NCBI GenBank assembly: GCA_025560025.1
Contig: CP048488.1
Coordinates: 186,001 to 250,000 of the forward strand
DNA from: Agrobacterium tumefaciens
Lineage (GTDB): Bacteria; Pseudomonadota; Alphaproteobacteria; Rhizobiales; Rhizobiaceae
Length of the DNA stretch: 64,000 nucleotides
Reading direction: 5' to 3'
A program made the translations under genes and the position numbers. The notes beneath the pieces are model-generated. The model worked only from the letters and a program-made list of their open reading frames with translations, was not told the origin of the DNA and made no database searches. Shown one piece after another: positions 27,448 to 35,964 of the stretch (within the stretch, counting starts at the first letter, position 1; each line of letters starts with the position of its first letter).

Positions 27448-28473
27448 TCAGTAAGTTGTTTTGAACATGTATCGGCGATCGTTTAGGTCGTGACCTGTGA
27501 CGGCTTGATAGTGCTCGGCCAGTCGCCTCGACAATGTCGAAAGGAGAAGAGGCGTAATTTCCCCGCGCACCGACGCTGGAACGCCTGGAAGGCTATAGTC
27601 CTTCGAGTCCACGACACGGCAGCGCTGGGTGTTCTTGGTAAGAAATGTCTCGACCCGATCGATTATGGCGCGGGTATCGTCCTCGCCCTTGAACAGGAGG
27701 ACAGGGGTATCAGGCTGAACGACTTCAAAAGCACCATGCAGGAACTCGTTGGCGTTGAACCACGAGGCGTGCTTCCACTGCATTTCCATGAGGTAGCACA
27801 TGGCGAAGCCATAGCCGGCGCCCTGATTGGGACCAGCGGAGAGCACATAGGTGAGGGGTTCGGAACCGAAGGCGACCGCCGTTTCGTGAAGATTAGCCTC
27901 AGCTTCTTCGATCGCCTTTTCAAAAGCAGCAGGAACGGCCGCATAAGCCTGTTCGATTGCCGCATAGTCGAGTTCGGCGCCGGTTTCTCGAAGGAGGGCC
28001 GTCACCACCATGCCGACGAGCAATTGCTTCGGCGCCAGAATGGTCCGGTCGCTATTGTAGGTAAACACGTCATCGCACTCGGCAGCGAGCGGTGTCGTCT
28101 CATTCTTGGTAAATCCGATGACACGGGCGCCGACTGAACGGCAATGGCGAGCTGCCTCGATCGTTTCTTTCGTCGTACCATTATGTGAGGCGACGAGAAC
28201 GACGGAATCTGCGGAGAGCAGTGCCGGCGAACGGCGGTTGAACTCTTCACTGTTGAAGTGGAAGGTCGGGATTTTCGCGCTGCGATCGCACCTGTAGGCA
28301 GCCGCCGAGAAGTCATTGTACGAACCGCCGCAGCCGATCAGGAAAATATTTCGCGCGCCCTTTGCAGCCGCTTTGACAACCTCTGCGATCCTTTCTCGCT
28401 GGGTCAGGGCCGCTTCGATGGTGCTGCGGAATTCGGGATCGGGAGAGACGAGATTTGGGTAGTTGGTCATCAT
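27448..28473 (-). CDS. SIS-domain Amadori 6-phosphate deglycase (FrlB-like)
   Basis: This is a sugar isomerase-domain protein of about 341 residues from the ATG at 28473 (MMTNYPNLVSPDPEF). The first lobe reads IFLIGCGGSYNDFSAAAY and VVLVASHNGTTKETIEAA, the phosphosugar loops. The ending GHDLNDRRYMFKTTY is typical of FrlB-type fructosamine-6-phosphate deglycases, which split the phosphorylated Amadori compound into glucose 6-phosphate and amino acid. It is related to the T-DNA Mas2, but only distantly. It is the first gene of the leftward operon, 25 bp after the nearest LacI-type operator. Confidence 0.83.
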   Translation of the reverse strand: MMTNYPNLVSPDPEFRSTIEAALTQRERIAEVVKAAAKGARNIFLIGCGGSYNDFSAAAYRCDRSAKIPTFHFNSEEFNRRSPALLSADSVVLVASHNGTTKETIEAARHCRSVGARVIGFTKNETTPLAAECDDVFTYNSDRTILAPKQLLVGMVVTALLRETGAELDYAAIEQAYAAVPAAFEKAIEEAEANLHETAVAFGSEPLTYVLSAGPNQGAGYGFAMCYLMEMQWKHASWFNANEFLHGAFEVVQPDTPVLLFKGEDDTRAIIDRVETFLTKNTQRCRVVDSKDYSLPGVPASVRGEITPLLLSTLSRRLAEHYQAVTGHDLNDRRYMFKTTY

Positions 28474-28497
28474 GCTTCGCTTTCTGAGTTGAGACTG

Positions 28498-28527
28498 TGA
28501 GCGCGCTCTCATGTGACACCGGTCTCA
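28498..28527. promoter_or_regulatory. Tandem LacI-type operators between SIS and lacI genes
   Basis: Two 14-bp near-palindromes, TGAGCGCGCTCTCA (28498-28511) and TGACACCGGTCTCA (28514-28527), lie 16 bp apart centre to centre in the divergent promoter of the deglycase operon and the LacI-type gene. The central CG and symmetric TGA/TCA ends are typical of LacI-family operators. A second pair with the same spacing is at 29775-29804. Confidence 0.7.
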
Positions 28528-28612
28528 CAATTTTGGGCGTGCTGTCAAGTGTTTTGTTAGATACTCATTCTCTGCTATTGACGATGGGACGAGCGAAAAT
28601 GCGGACAATCAA

Positions 28613-29719
28613 ATGAAGACAAGTGAACGCGCGAACTCTCAGCCGACAGTGAGCGACGTTGCGCGCGCAGCCGGGGTTTCGCGCGCAACGGCAGCGCGGG
28701 TGCTGGGCGGATATGGGTACGCCGGATCGGAGGCGCGCGAACTGGTTCTCGATGCGGCCAAACGGCTGGCTTATCAACCGAACCAACTCGCTCGAAGTAT
28801 GGCGACCGGCCGCACCAAGACCATCGGTGTGGTGGTTGCCGATATCGAGAACCTGTATTTTGCAAGGGCTATCCGGGCGATTACGGATACTGCGAACGCG
28901 AACGGTTTCGATGTCGTTTTGGCAAACACCGACGAAAATGTTGAGCTCGAGCGCTCCGCAGTCCGGGTCATGCTGGCCAAACGAGTTGATGGATTGATTG
29001 TCTCACCAGCGTCAAGCGTCGACGTCGATCATCTCGTTGAAGCGCGTAACTTGGGTTGCCCGTTCGTACTTCTCGACAGGCGTGTGCCTGTTCTAAAGGC
29101 GGATACGGTTGCGATCGATAACTTTCCGGCGGCTCGTGAGGCGGTAGGGACGTTCGTCAGGTCAGGCCACAAGCGCATCGCGTTGGTCTCAAATTCAAGA
29201 TTTGAAGGTGGTCAGAAGTATCTGACGTCACCCGTTCGCGAGCGCTTGGAGGGCTACAAGGCTGCGCTTCACGACGCGGGAATCCAGAACGACCCAAAGC
29301 TTGCCCTCTTCGGCGGCGGCAATAATGAACAGCTTGCGCAAAAGCTGCGCAAGCTTTGCCAAAGCGATGAGCGCCCAACCGCATTCCTGGCGGTGACAAG
29401 CGCGGTAGCCTTGGTGATCCTTGGTGTTTTAAGAGACGTTGGCCTGAGCGTTCCCGATGACGTGTCTCTGATATGCTTTGAGAATGCGGATTGGACGGTT
29501 GCCGTTACTCCTCCCCTGACCGTCATCGCGCAACCGATAAAAGAACTGGCATCAGCGGTGACCGAACGACTCATTGCTCGGCTTCAGGGCGATCTAAAGA
29601 GCCAGGCCAAAGAGACCCTGCTTTCGGCGACGCTGATTAGCCGTGGCTCGGTTAGCATCCCGCAGCTTTTCGAAAGCAGGGGACGCGACACGGGTAATAC
29701 GCCGCCGTCCACCTCCTGA
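28613..29719 (+). CDS. LacI-family regulator (MocR-like)
   Basis: This is a 368-residue LacI/GalR-type repressor. The helix-turn-helix PTVSDVARAAGVSRATAARVL occupies about residues 10-30, the hinge helix motif NQLARSMATGRT follows near 55, and a periplasmic-binding-like effector domain fills the rest. It is divergent from the catabolic operon and 86 bp from the operator pair there, so it probably represses both directions until an opine or its phosphate binds. It is closely similar to the LacI protein at 33696. In octopine plasmids mocR and mocS are such a related pair flanking the moc genes. Confidence 0.88.
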   Translation: MKTSERANSQPTVSDVARAAGVSRATAARVLGGYGYAGSEARELVLDAAKRLAYQPNQLARSMATGRTKTIGVVVADIENLYFARAIRAITDTANANGFDVVLANTDENVELERSAVRVMLAKRVDGLIVSPASSVDVDHLVEARNLGCPFVLLDRRVPVLKADTVAIDNFPAAREAVGTFVRSGHKRIALVSNSRFEGGQKYLTSPVRERLEGYKAALHDAGIQNDPKLALFGGGNNEQLAQKLRKLCQSDERPTAFLAVTSAVALVILGVLRDVGLSVPDDVSLICFENADWTVAVTPPLTVIAQPIKELASAVTERLIARLQGDLKSQAKETLLSATLISRGSVSIPQLFESRGRDTGNTPPSTS

Positions 29720-29774
29720 TCCTTGCACAATTGATTGCTCGCAAGCCGACGCTTGAACACTCTTGACAACAAGG

Positions 29775-29804
29775 TGAGAGCGGTCCCATATGAGAGCGGT
29801 ATCA
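29775..29804. promoter_or_regulatory. Second tandem LacI-type operator pair
   Basis: TGAGAGCGGTCCCA (29775-29788) and TGAGAGCGGTATCA (29791-29804) share the half-site TGAGAGCG and again stand 16 bp apart. They lie 91 bp before the SDR gene at 29895 and follow the end of the LacI-type gene. They suggest that the SDR-edd-AKR genes have their own promoter under the same repressor. Confidence 0.7.
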
Positions 29805-29894
29805 GTTTGCGATCACATCGCGTTCAATGATCCGAAGTTCAACTCTCCCGCCTGCGCTTACCCAGAACGGGAATATCAATCCGAAGGTGATTAA

Positions 29895-30641
29895 ATGAAA
29901 CTGCAAGGCAAAACCGCCGTCGTCACAGGCGCTGGCCGCGGCATTGGGCGTGCGACCGCCCTGGAGCTGGCCAAGGAAGGCTGCAATGTCGTCCTGGCTG
30001 CGATCGAACTCAACGAAGTCGAGGCAGTAGCTGCCGAGATCCGCGCAATCGGCCCCGAGGCACTGGCCGTGCGGACCGATGTGCAGCATAAATCCGAGGT
30101 AGATGCCTTGGCGAAAGCGGCGTTCGACCGGTTCGGCGCAGTCGATATTCTCGTGAACAACGCCGGCGTGGCGATCCATAACACCATCCCGAACATCAAG
30201 GAAGCTGATTGGGACTGGATGATGGCCATCAACCTCAAGGGCACGTTCCTATGCACACAAGCATTCTTCCAGCACATGTGCGATCGGCGTCATGGCCATA
30301 TTATTAACGTCGTTTCGCGTGCTGGTAAGGTCGCCTCCGCCAAGTTCGGCGCTTACGCTGCTTCGAAATTTGGAATGCTTGGATTCACCCAGACCACGGA
30401 CCAGGAAGGTATTGAGTTCGGCGTTAAGGCAACGGCGGTTTGCCCAGGTGCCGTTGATACCCAGCAGCGCTCCGATAATCACATCGATGACCGTTCGCAA
30501 CTGCTCCAGCCCGAGGACGTTGCAGAGTACATTGCGTTCATCGTCACCAGGCACGACCGCGTCTACATCGGTGAAGTGTCACCGATCGCACAGCAACTAA
30601 AACCACTTCCGGGCAGCGGCTGGCTCAAGCCAGGCATTTAA
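29895..30641 (+). CDS. Short-chain dehydrogenase/reductase (SDR)
   Basis: This is a classical 248-residue SDR: cofactor site TGAGRGIGRAT (about 12-22), NNAGVA, catalytic serine in NVVSRAGK, and YAASK as the YxxxK pair. It occupies the position of mocC in the octopine moc cluster but is not of the Mas1/MocC-like type, lacking its YNMTK and SLGAR segments. It could oxidise mannopine or a sugar intermediate. It is followed after 26 bp by the 6-phosphogluconate dehydratase gene and is probably in one operon with it and the aldo/keto reductase. Confidence 0.78.
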   Translation: MKLQGKTAVVTGAGRGIGRATALELAKEGCNVVLAAIELNEVEAVAAEIRAIGPEALAVRTDVQHKSEVDALAKAAFDRFGAVDILVNNAGVAIHNTIPNIKEADWDWMMAINLKGTFLCTQAFFQHMCDRRHGHIINVVSRAGKVASAKFGAYAASKFGMLGFTQTTDQEGIEFGVKATAVCPGAVDTQQRSDNHIDDRSQLLQPEDVAEYIAFIVTRHDRVYIGEVSPIAQQLKPLPGSGWLKPGI

Positions 30642-30667
30642 ATATTCTGGCGTCGTAGGGTAATCAG

Positions 30668-32488
30668 ATGTCCGTTCATACCACCATTCAAGCTGTGACA
30701 GGCCGCATAGCGGCACGAAGCGCGCAATCGCGTCAAAATTATCTTGAGCTTATCGAGGCGCAGAGAAAGGGTGGCGTACATCGTTCCGCGCTGTCTTGTG
30801 GCAACCTGGCTCACGGCTTCGCCGCATGCTCGTCGTCCGAAAAGGCGATGCTGAGCGGATCGGAAGCACTGAATCTTGGCATTGTCACCTCCTATAATGA
30901 CATGTTGAGCGCCCATCAGCCCTACGGCACCTATCCGGACATCATCAAGGCTGCAGCCCACGCGGTGGGCGCGACTGCGCAGATCGCTGGTGGTGTGCCG
31001 GCAATGTGTGACGGGGTCACGCAGGGGCAGCCTGGAATGGACTTATCGTTATTTAGCCGTGACGTGATCGCGATGTCCACCGCGATCGCGCTCAGCCATA
31101 ATATGTTCGATGCTGCGGTATACCTTGGGGTCTGCGACAAGATCGTTCCAGGGCTTCTTATCGGAGCGCTGTCCTTCGGCCATCTTCCTGCGGTCTTTGT
31201 ACCGGCAGGCCCCATGACATCGGGCCTCTCGAATGATGAGAAAGCGCGCATTCGCCAGCTTTCATCGGAGGGTAAGATCGACCGCGCGCGGTTGCTCGAC
31301 GCCGAGGCGAAGTCTTATCATTCGCCTGGCACATGCACCTTCTACGGCACTGCGAACTCCAACCAGATGCTCATGGAAATCATGGGGCTTCATATCCCGG
31401 GTTCGAGCTTCGTCAACGCGAACACATCCTTGCGCGAAGCCCTCACCCGTGAGGCAACTCGTCGTGCGCTTTCGCTGACAGCCGGAGGAAAAAACTATAC
31501 ACCGATCGGTCACATCATCGATGAGAGGTCGATTGTAAACGGTATTGTGGGATTACTTTCGACCGGCGGCTCCACAAATCATACGCTTCACATCATCGCA
31601 ATTGCACAAGCAGCCGGACTGCATGTCACCTGGCAAGACATGAGCGATCTCAGCGATGTTGTGCCACTTCTAGCGCGTGTCTATCCAAATGGCTCTGCCG
31701 ACGTGAACCATTTCCACTCCGCCGGAGGCATGGGCTTTCTAATCCGCGAATTGATCGACGGCGGCTTCCTGCACGAGGACGTCGATACGATCTGGGGAAG
31801 AGGTCTTCGAAAATATGCGGTCACACCAGGGCTAGAGGGTAACGAGGTGGTGTTTCACCGGACATCCCTGGCGTCGAGTAATCCAAAGGTGCTTGCGCCG
31901 GTCAGCCACGCATTCTCCCCGAACGGTGGATTGAAGTTGCTGTCGGGCAATATTGGCAAGTCAGTCATCAAGGTCTCTGCCGTCAAGCCGGAGAACCGCG
32001 TCATCGAAGCGCCAGCACGTGTATTCCATGCTCAGGAAGAGCTTCAGCAAGCGTTCCGCAACGGTGAACTCGATGGCGATCTTATTGCCGTCGTCCGGTT
32101 CCAGGGGCCGAGATCAATCGGCATGCCCGAACTCCACAAACTCACTCCGGCGCTTGGTGTATTGCAAGATCGAGGCTTCAAGGTTGCATTGGTCACCGAC
32201 GGACGGATGTCGGGTGCCTCGGGCAAGGTTCCGGCCGCGATCCATATCACGCCGGAAGCTTCGGATGGCGGTGCTATTGCCAAAATTCGCGATGGCGACC
32301 TCATTAAGCTGGATGCCAACGTGGGCACATTGACTTTCCTCGGAGATGAGGAGGAGTTCCACGCGCGTCCGGCCATAAGCCACGATCTTCGGTCGCAACA
32401 GCATGGCACTGGTCGCGAGCTTTTCGCTCGCTGTCGATCGTTGGTCAGCTCAGCTGATCAAGGCGCCAGTATTCTCGGTAGCTTTTAG
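30668..32488 (+). CDS. mocB: 6-phosphogluconate dehydratase (Edd/MocB type)
   Basis: This is an IlvD/Edd-family iron-sulphur dehydratase of 606 residues, the length of Entner-Doudoroff Edd. Conserved features include the cysteine segments [20 protein letters not shown] (about 116-135) and [12 protein letters not shown], the [14 protein letters not shown] stretch, and the late [18 protein letters not shown] motif. It converts 6-phosphogluconate to 2-keto-3-deoxy-6-phosphogluconate. In octopine plasmids mocB encodes the same type of enzyme within mocRCBAS, and its place here between an SDR and a LacI gene matches. It would channel opine-derived glucose 6-phosphate into the Entner-Doudoroff path. 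Confidence 0.9.
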   Translation: MSVHTTIQAVTGRIAARSAQSRQNYLELIEAQRKGGVHRSALSCGNLAHGFAACSSSEKAMLSGSEALNLGIVTSYNDMLSAHQPYGTYPDIIKAAAHAVGATAQIAGGVPAMCDGVTQGQPGMDLSLFSRDVIAMSTAIALSHNMFDAAVYLGVCDKIVPGLLIGALSFGHLPAVFVPAGPMTSGLSNDEKARIRQLSSEGKIDRARLLDAEAKSYHSPGTCTFYGTANSNQMLMEIMGLHIPGSSFVNANTSLREALTREATRRALSLTAGGKNYTPIGHIIDERSIVNGIVGLLSTGGSTNHTLHIIAIAQAAGLHVTWQDMSDLSDVVPLLARVYPNGSADVNHFHSAGGMGFLIRELIDGGFLHEDVDTIWGRGLRKYAVTPGLEGNEVVFHRTSLASSNPKVLAPVSHAFSPNGGLKLLSGNIGKSVIKVSAVKPENRVIEAPARVFHAQEELQQAFRNGELDGDLIAVVRFQGPRSIGMPELHKLTPALGVLQDRGFKVALVTDGRMSGASGKVPAAIHITPEASDGGAIAKIRDGDLIKLDANVGTLTFLGDEEEFHARPAISHDLRSQQHGTGRELFARCRSLVSSADQGASILGSF

Positions 32489-32511
32489 TCGAATTCACGA
32501 GGAGGAAAACT

Positions 32512-33576
32512 ATGGAGTATCGCTTATTAGGGCGTTCAGGCCTCAAGGTGTCGACCTTGACTATTGGTACGATGACCTTTGGTGGCGTCGGCTGGGCAAA
32601 AACTGTCGGCGATCTTGGCGTACCAGAGGCGAAGCGACTTGTGGATCTCTGCCTTGATGCCGGGGTCAACTTGATCGACACGGCCGATGTCTATTCCGAC
32701 GGCAAGTCCGAAGAGATTGTCGGCGATATTCTCGGCGGAAAGCGCAAAGGCAGCACGTTGATCGCCACAAAAGCGCGCTTTAACATGGGGCCGGGTCCGA
32801 ACGACGGGGGTCTGTCGCGTCAATATCTGATCGCAGCGTGTGAGGCGAGCCTGAAAAGGCTGAAGACCGACGTCATCGACCTTTACCAGGTTCACGAATG
32901 GGATGGGCAGACACCATTGGAAGAAACAATGGAAGCCCTCGATACCCTCGTTCGCCAAGGGAAGGTCAGATACATCGGCTGCTCGAATTTCACGGGCTGG
33001 CAGATCATGAAGGCGCTCGGCGTCAGTGAGAAGGATAAACGTCAGCGTTTTGTAAGCCAGCAGATCCATTACACCCTCGAAGCGCGCGATGCCGAATATG
33101 AACTGTTGCCGATTTCCGTCGACCAGGGCATCGGCGTGCTTATCTGGAGCCCGCTTGCGGGCGGCCTGCTTTCCGGAAAGCACCGCCGCGACCGAGCGGC
33201 TCCAGAAGGCAGCCGCCAGTTTGCTGGCTGGACCGAGCCGCCGATCCGCGACGAAAACCGCCTCTGGAATATCGTTGATACGCTGGTATCGATTGCTGAG
33301 GGCCGCGGCGTTTCTGCGGCTCAGGTTGCACTGGCTTGGCTGTTGGGCCGCAAGGTTGTTACCTCAGTTATCATCGGTGGACGAACTGAGGCGCAGTTTA
33401 AAGACAATCTCGCGGCTGCTGATCTGAAGCTTTCGAACGAAGAACGAGAACGGCTCGATGAGGTCAGTATTCCCCCCTTGCTCTATCCTTACTGGCACCA
33501 GCGCAACAATGCAGCAGACAGGCTGAGTGAGGCAGATCTCGAATTGCTCTCACCTCATCTGAGGAAGAAGTCTTAA
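32512..33576 (+). CDS. Aldo/keto reductase
   Basis: This is a 354-residue NADP-dependent aldo/keto reductase with a strong ribosome site (GAGGAGG) before the ATG. The catalytic tetrad is visible: D in NLIDTADVYSDGKSEE (about 50-65), Y in DVYS, K in LIATKARF and H in YQVHEWDG. The late motif SVIIGGRTEAQFKDNLAA binds the cofactor. It stands where mocA (a glucose 6-phosphate dehydrogenase-like gene) is found in octopine moc clusters, so it may oxidise or reduce a sugar-derived intermediate. A closely related but broken copy lies at 54687-55734. Confidence 0.85.
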   Translation: MEYRLLGRSGLKVSTLTIGTMTFGGVGWAKTVGDLGVPEAKRLVDLCLDAGVNLIDTADVYSDGKSEEIVGDILGGKRKGSTLIATKARFNMGPGPNDGGLSRQYLIAACEASLKRLKTDVIDLYQVHEWDGQTPLEETMEALDTLVRQGKVRYIGCSNFTGWQIMKALGVSEKDKRQRFVSQQIHYTLEARDAEYELLPISVDQGIGVLIWSPLAGGLLSGKHRRDRAAPEGSRQFAGWTEPPIRDENRLWNIVDTLVSIAEGRGVSAAQVALAWLLGRKVVTSVIIGGRTEAQFKDNLAAADLKLSNEERERLDEVSIPPLLYPYWHQRNNAADRLSEADLELLSPHLRKKS

Positions 33577-33695
33577 TGGGTCTGGAGCAGGCGCCTGCTG
33601 TCTGGCCACACTTTCTTCCGTTGCGTCACGTCGCCCGGGATGGAGGTACCCCCTGCATGCCGAAAAATGTCTAAGACGAGGGAATTTCAATTTTC

Positions 33696-34823
33696 GTGAA
33701 AGATGACAATCAATGTCAGGACCGCAGCATCGCCCAAGATGATACGCCCGAAACTAAGAATTTCATCGCTGAAAAAGGTCGCGGAAGTGCTGCTCCGACG
33801 ATAGCCGATGTTGCGCGCGCATCGGGTGTCTCGCGCGCGACGGCTGCGAGGGTTCTCGGTGACTATGGCTATGTCCGTGCGCAAACGCGGCAACTGGTTC
33901 AGGAGGCTGCCACGAGCTTGGCGTATCAACCCAATCAGCTTGCAAGAAGCATGGCCACCGGTCGCAGTAAGACAATCGGTGTCGTGATAGCCGATATTGA
34001 GAACTTGTATTTTGCTCGGGCTATCCGAGCCATTACGGATACAGCTAGCTCACACGGTTTTGTCGTGATCCTGGCGACGACGGACGAGGATATTGAACTC
34101 GAGCGAGATGCGGTGCGCGTTCTCCTAGCGAAGCGCGTCGATGGATTGATCATTTCACCGACCTCAAGCAGTGAGGTAGAGCATCTTGTAAACGCGTCCG
34201 GGAGAGACTGTCCGATTGTTCTTCTGGACAGACGGGTCCCCGTGCTTTCCGCTGACACCTTCGCGATCGACAATTTCCGTGCAGCCTATGAGGCCGTGAC
34301 CACACTCATCGGACGAGGCCACAGGAGTATCGCCCTAGTGTCAAACGCTCCAGCACATGGCGAGCAGCATTACCTCATTTCGTCGGTTCGCGAGCGCATC
34401 GACGGTTACCGCGCAGCTTTGCATGATGCTGAAATACCGATCGCTCCCGAACTGGTAGTTTTGGGCGGCTGGGATCCAGGCAATCTGGCGCAACAAGTGC
34501 GCGTGCTATGCAGTTCTTCAGATCGTCCTACTGCCTTTTTGGCTACAGACAGCTCGGTGGCCCTGGTTCTCCTCGAGGTCGTCCGGGAAATGAACCTTTC
34601 GATTCCCGACGATATTTCCCTCATTTGCTTCGATAATGCTGACTGGACCGCCGCGACCACTCCTCCGCTGACAGTGATTTCACAGCCCATAAAGGAGCTC
34701 GCGACCGCGGCCACGGAAGATCTGATCGCCCGTTTGAACGGTGAGGCTACCAACTCTGCAAAAGAGGTGCTTCTTCCAGCGACCCTAGTGGCGCGCGGTT
34801 CGGTTGGCGATGCCCCGTACTAA
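33696..34823 (+). CDS. LacI-family regulator (MocS-like)
   Basis: This is a 375-residue LacI-type regulator that probably starts at a GTG (33696), since no in-frame ATG precedes the DNA-binding domain. Helix-turn-helix PTIADVARASGVSRATAARVL is at about residues 34-54, followed by YQPNQLARSMATGR and an effector domain. It is very similar along its length to the LacI protein at 28613, so the pair arose by duplication, like mocR and mocS. The N-terminus is about 23 residues longer. It closes the mocRCBAS-like series. Confidence 0.87.
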   Translation: MKDDNQCQDRSIAQDDTPETKNFIAEKGRGSAAPTIADVARASGVSRATAARVLGDYGYVRAQTRQLVQEAATSLAYQPNQLARSMATGRSKTIGVVIADIENLYFARAIRAITDTASSHGFVVILATTDEDIELERDAVRVLLAKRVDGLIISPTSSSEVEHLVNASGRDCPIVLLDRRVPVLSADTFAIDNFRAAYEAVTTLIGRGHRSIALVSNAPAHGEQHYLISSVRERIDGYRAALHDAEIPIAPELVVLGGWDPGNLAQQVRVLCSSSDRPTAFLATDSSVALVLLEVVREMNLSIPDDISLICFDNADWTAATTPPLTVISQPIKELATAATEDLIARLNGEATNSAKEVLLPATLVARGSVGDAPY

Positions 34824-34864
34824 AGGAGGCAAAATCTCAGCACGGTAGCATTGTCAGAATGCTA

Positions 34865-34888
34865 ACCGCCTGGCGTTGGACAGGCGGT
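34865..34888 (+). terminator. Hairpin after second LacI gene
   Basis: ACCGCCTG (34865-34872) and CAGGCGGT (34881-34888) form a perfect 8-bp stem with an 8-nt loop, 42 bp after the LacI stop. No T-run follows directly, so intrinsic termination is uncertain. Confidence 0.35.
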
Positions 34889-35112
34889 GATATTTGTTCA
34901 GCGCCAGCAGCAGGAAGCTTTGCGTTCCGGCATTGGGTCATTCTGGTTTTGCTCGCAAGTCTTCAGAATTCGTGGCGTGGACCCGCCGATTGCGTCAAAA
35001 TCGATTGGTCGAACGCTCACGTGACGCGGCCGTTGTGCTTCACAGCGTAGGTTGCTCACAACGACGCTACCTGATCAGGTTCACTGTGGCGCACCAAGAT
35101 ATTGGAAAAGAA

Positions 35113-35889
35113 ATGGAACTCAGAAGCGTTTTGCAAAAATTCCGATTAGACGGAAAAGTCGCTTTGATAACAGGCGGAACGCGCGGCATAGGGCTGGCGG
35201 CTGCTCACGCTTTTGGTGAGGCTGGCGCCAAGCTTTACCTGAGTGCGCGTCGCGAGGAATATGAAGACGGCGGCAAGATACAGAGTTCGGGCTATGCCGT
35301 AACTTTTATTCCTGCTGACCTGACGACACGTGATGCGGCGACGGAGCTCGTCAATAAAGTTATAGAAGATGCTGGCAAAATAGACATTCTGGTCAATAAT
35401 GCCGGCCTTGCGAACGGAGGTGACACGCCTCTATTTACTGAAGAACAATGGCGCGACGTGATGGCATTGAATGTCGACTCGGTGTTCTGGTGCTCGCAAG
35501 CTGTCATCAATTCAATGCGCGACACGGGAGGCGGCACGATTGTCAACGTTGGGTCGATGTCCGGGATCGTCTCAAATATTCCCCAGAATCAGGTTGCTTA
35601 TAATAGCTCCAAAGCTGCGGTTCATATGATGACCAAAAGCCTCGCAAGCGAATTGGCCGAAGATAATATTAGGGTCAATGCTGTTGCTCCCGGTTATATC
35701 GAAACGATCATGTCACGAGCAGGTATGGAGCATCCTGTTCGGGGCCCAATCTGGCGTGAGATGACGCCGATGAAGCGCTTCGGCAAAGCCGAGGAGGTGG
35801 CAGCCGCGATCTTGTTCCTTGCCTCGGAGGCGTCTAGCTATGTGACTGGGGATATTCTCGTTGTAGACGGTGGCCACACGACGAGGTAG
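35113..35889 (+). CDS. Short-chain dehydrogenase/reductase (SDR)
   Basis: This classical SDR has 258 residues from the ATG at 35113, which has GGAAAAG just upstream; the frame is open further upstream but without protein-like sequence. The cofactor site is TGGTRGIGLAA, with NNAGLANGG, serine in NVGSMSG and YNSSK as the catalytic pair. The ending TGDILVVDGGHTT is typical of the 3-ketoacyl/gluconate 5-dehydrogenase-like subgroup. It stands alone after the second LacI gene and may act on the sugar part of an opine. It is not closely similar to the other SDRs of the window. Confidence 0.8.
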   Translation: MELRSVLQKFRLDGKVALITGGTRGIGLAAAHAFGEAGAKLYLSARREEYEDGGKIQSSGYAVTFIPADLTTRDAATELVNKVIEDAGKIDILVNNAGLANGGDTPLFTEEQWRDVMALNVDSVFWCSQAVINSMRDTGGGTIVNVGSMSGIVSNIPQNQVAYNSSKAAVHMMTKSLASELAEDNIRVNAVAPGYIETIMSRAGMEHPVRGPIWREMTPMKRFGKAEEVAAAILFLASEASSYVTGDILVVDGGHTTR

Positions 35890-35927
35890 TTGTAAGCGGA
35901 CCCGAAACTGTGGTCATCAGAATAAAT

Positions 35928-35957
35928 TGGCCGCCGCAAGATGACCTCCGGCGGCCA
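35928..35957. terminator. Convergent terminator hairpin
   Basis: TGGCCGCCG (35928-35936) and CGGCGGCCA (35949-35957) form a perfect 9-bp GC-rich stem. A-rich and T-rich flanks on the two sides (AATAAAT and ATAATTT) fit a bidirectional terminator between the convergent SDR and binding-protein genes. Confidence 0.7.
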
Positions 35958-35964
35958 GCATAAT

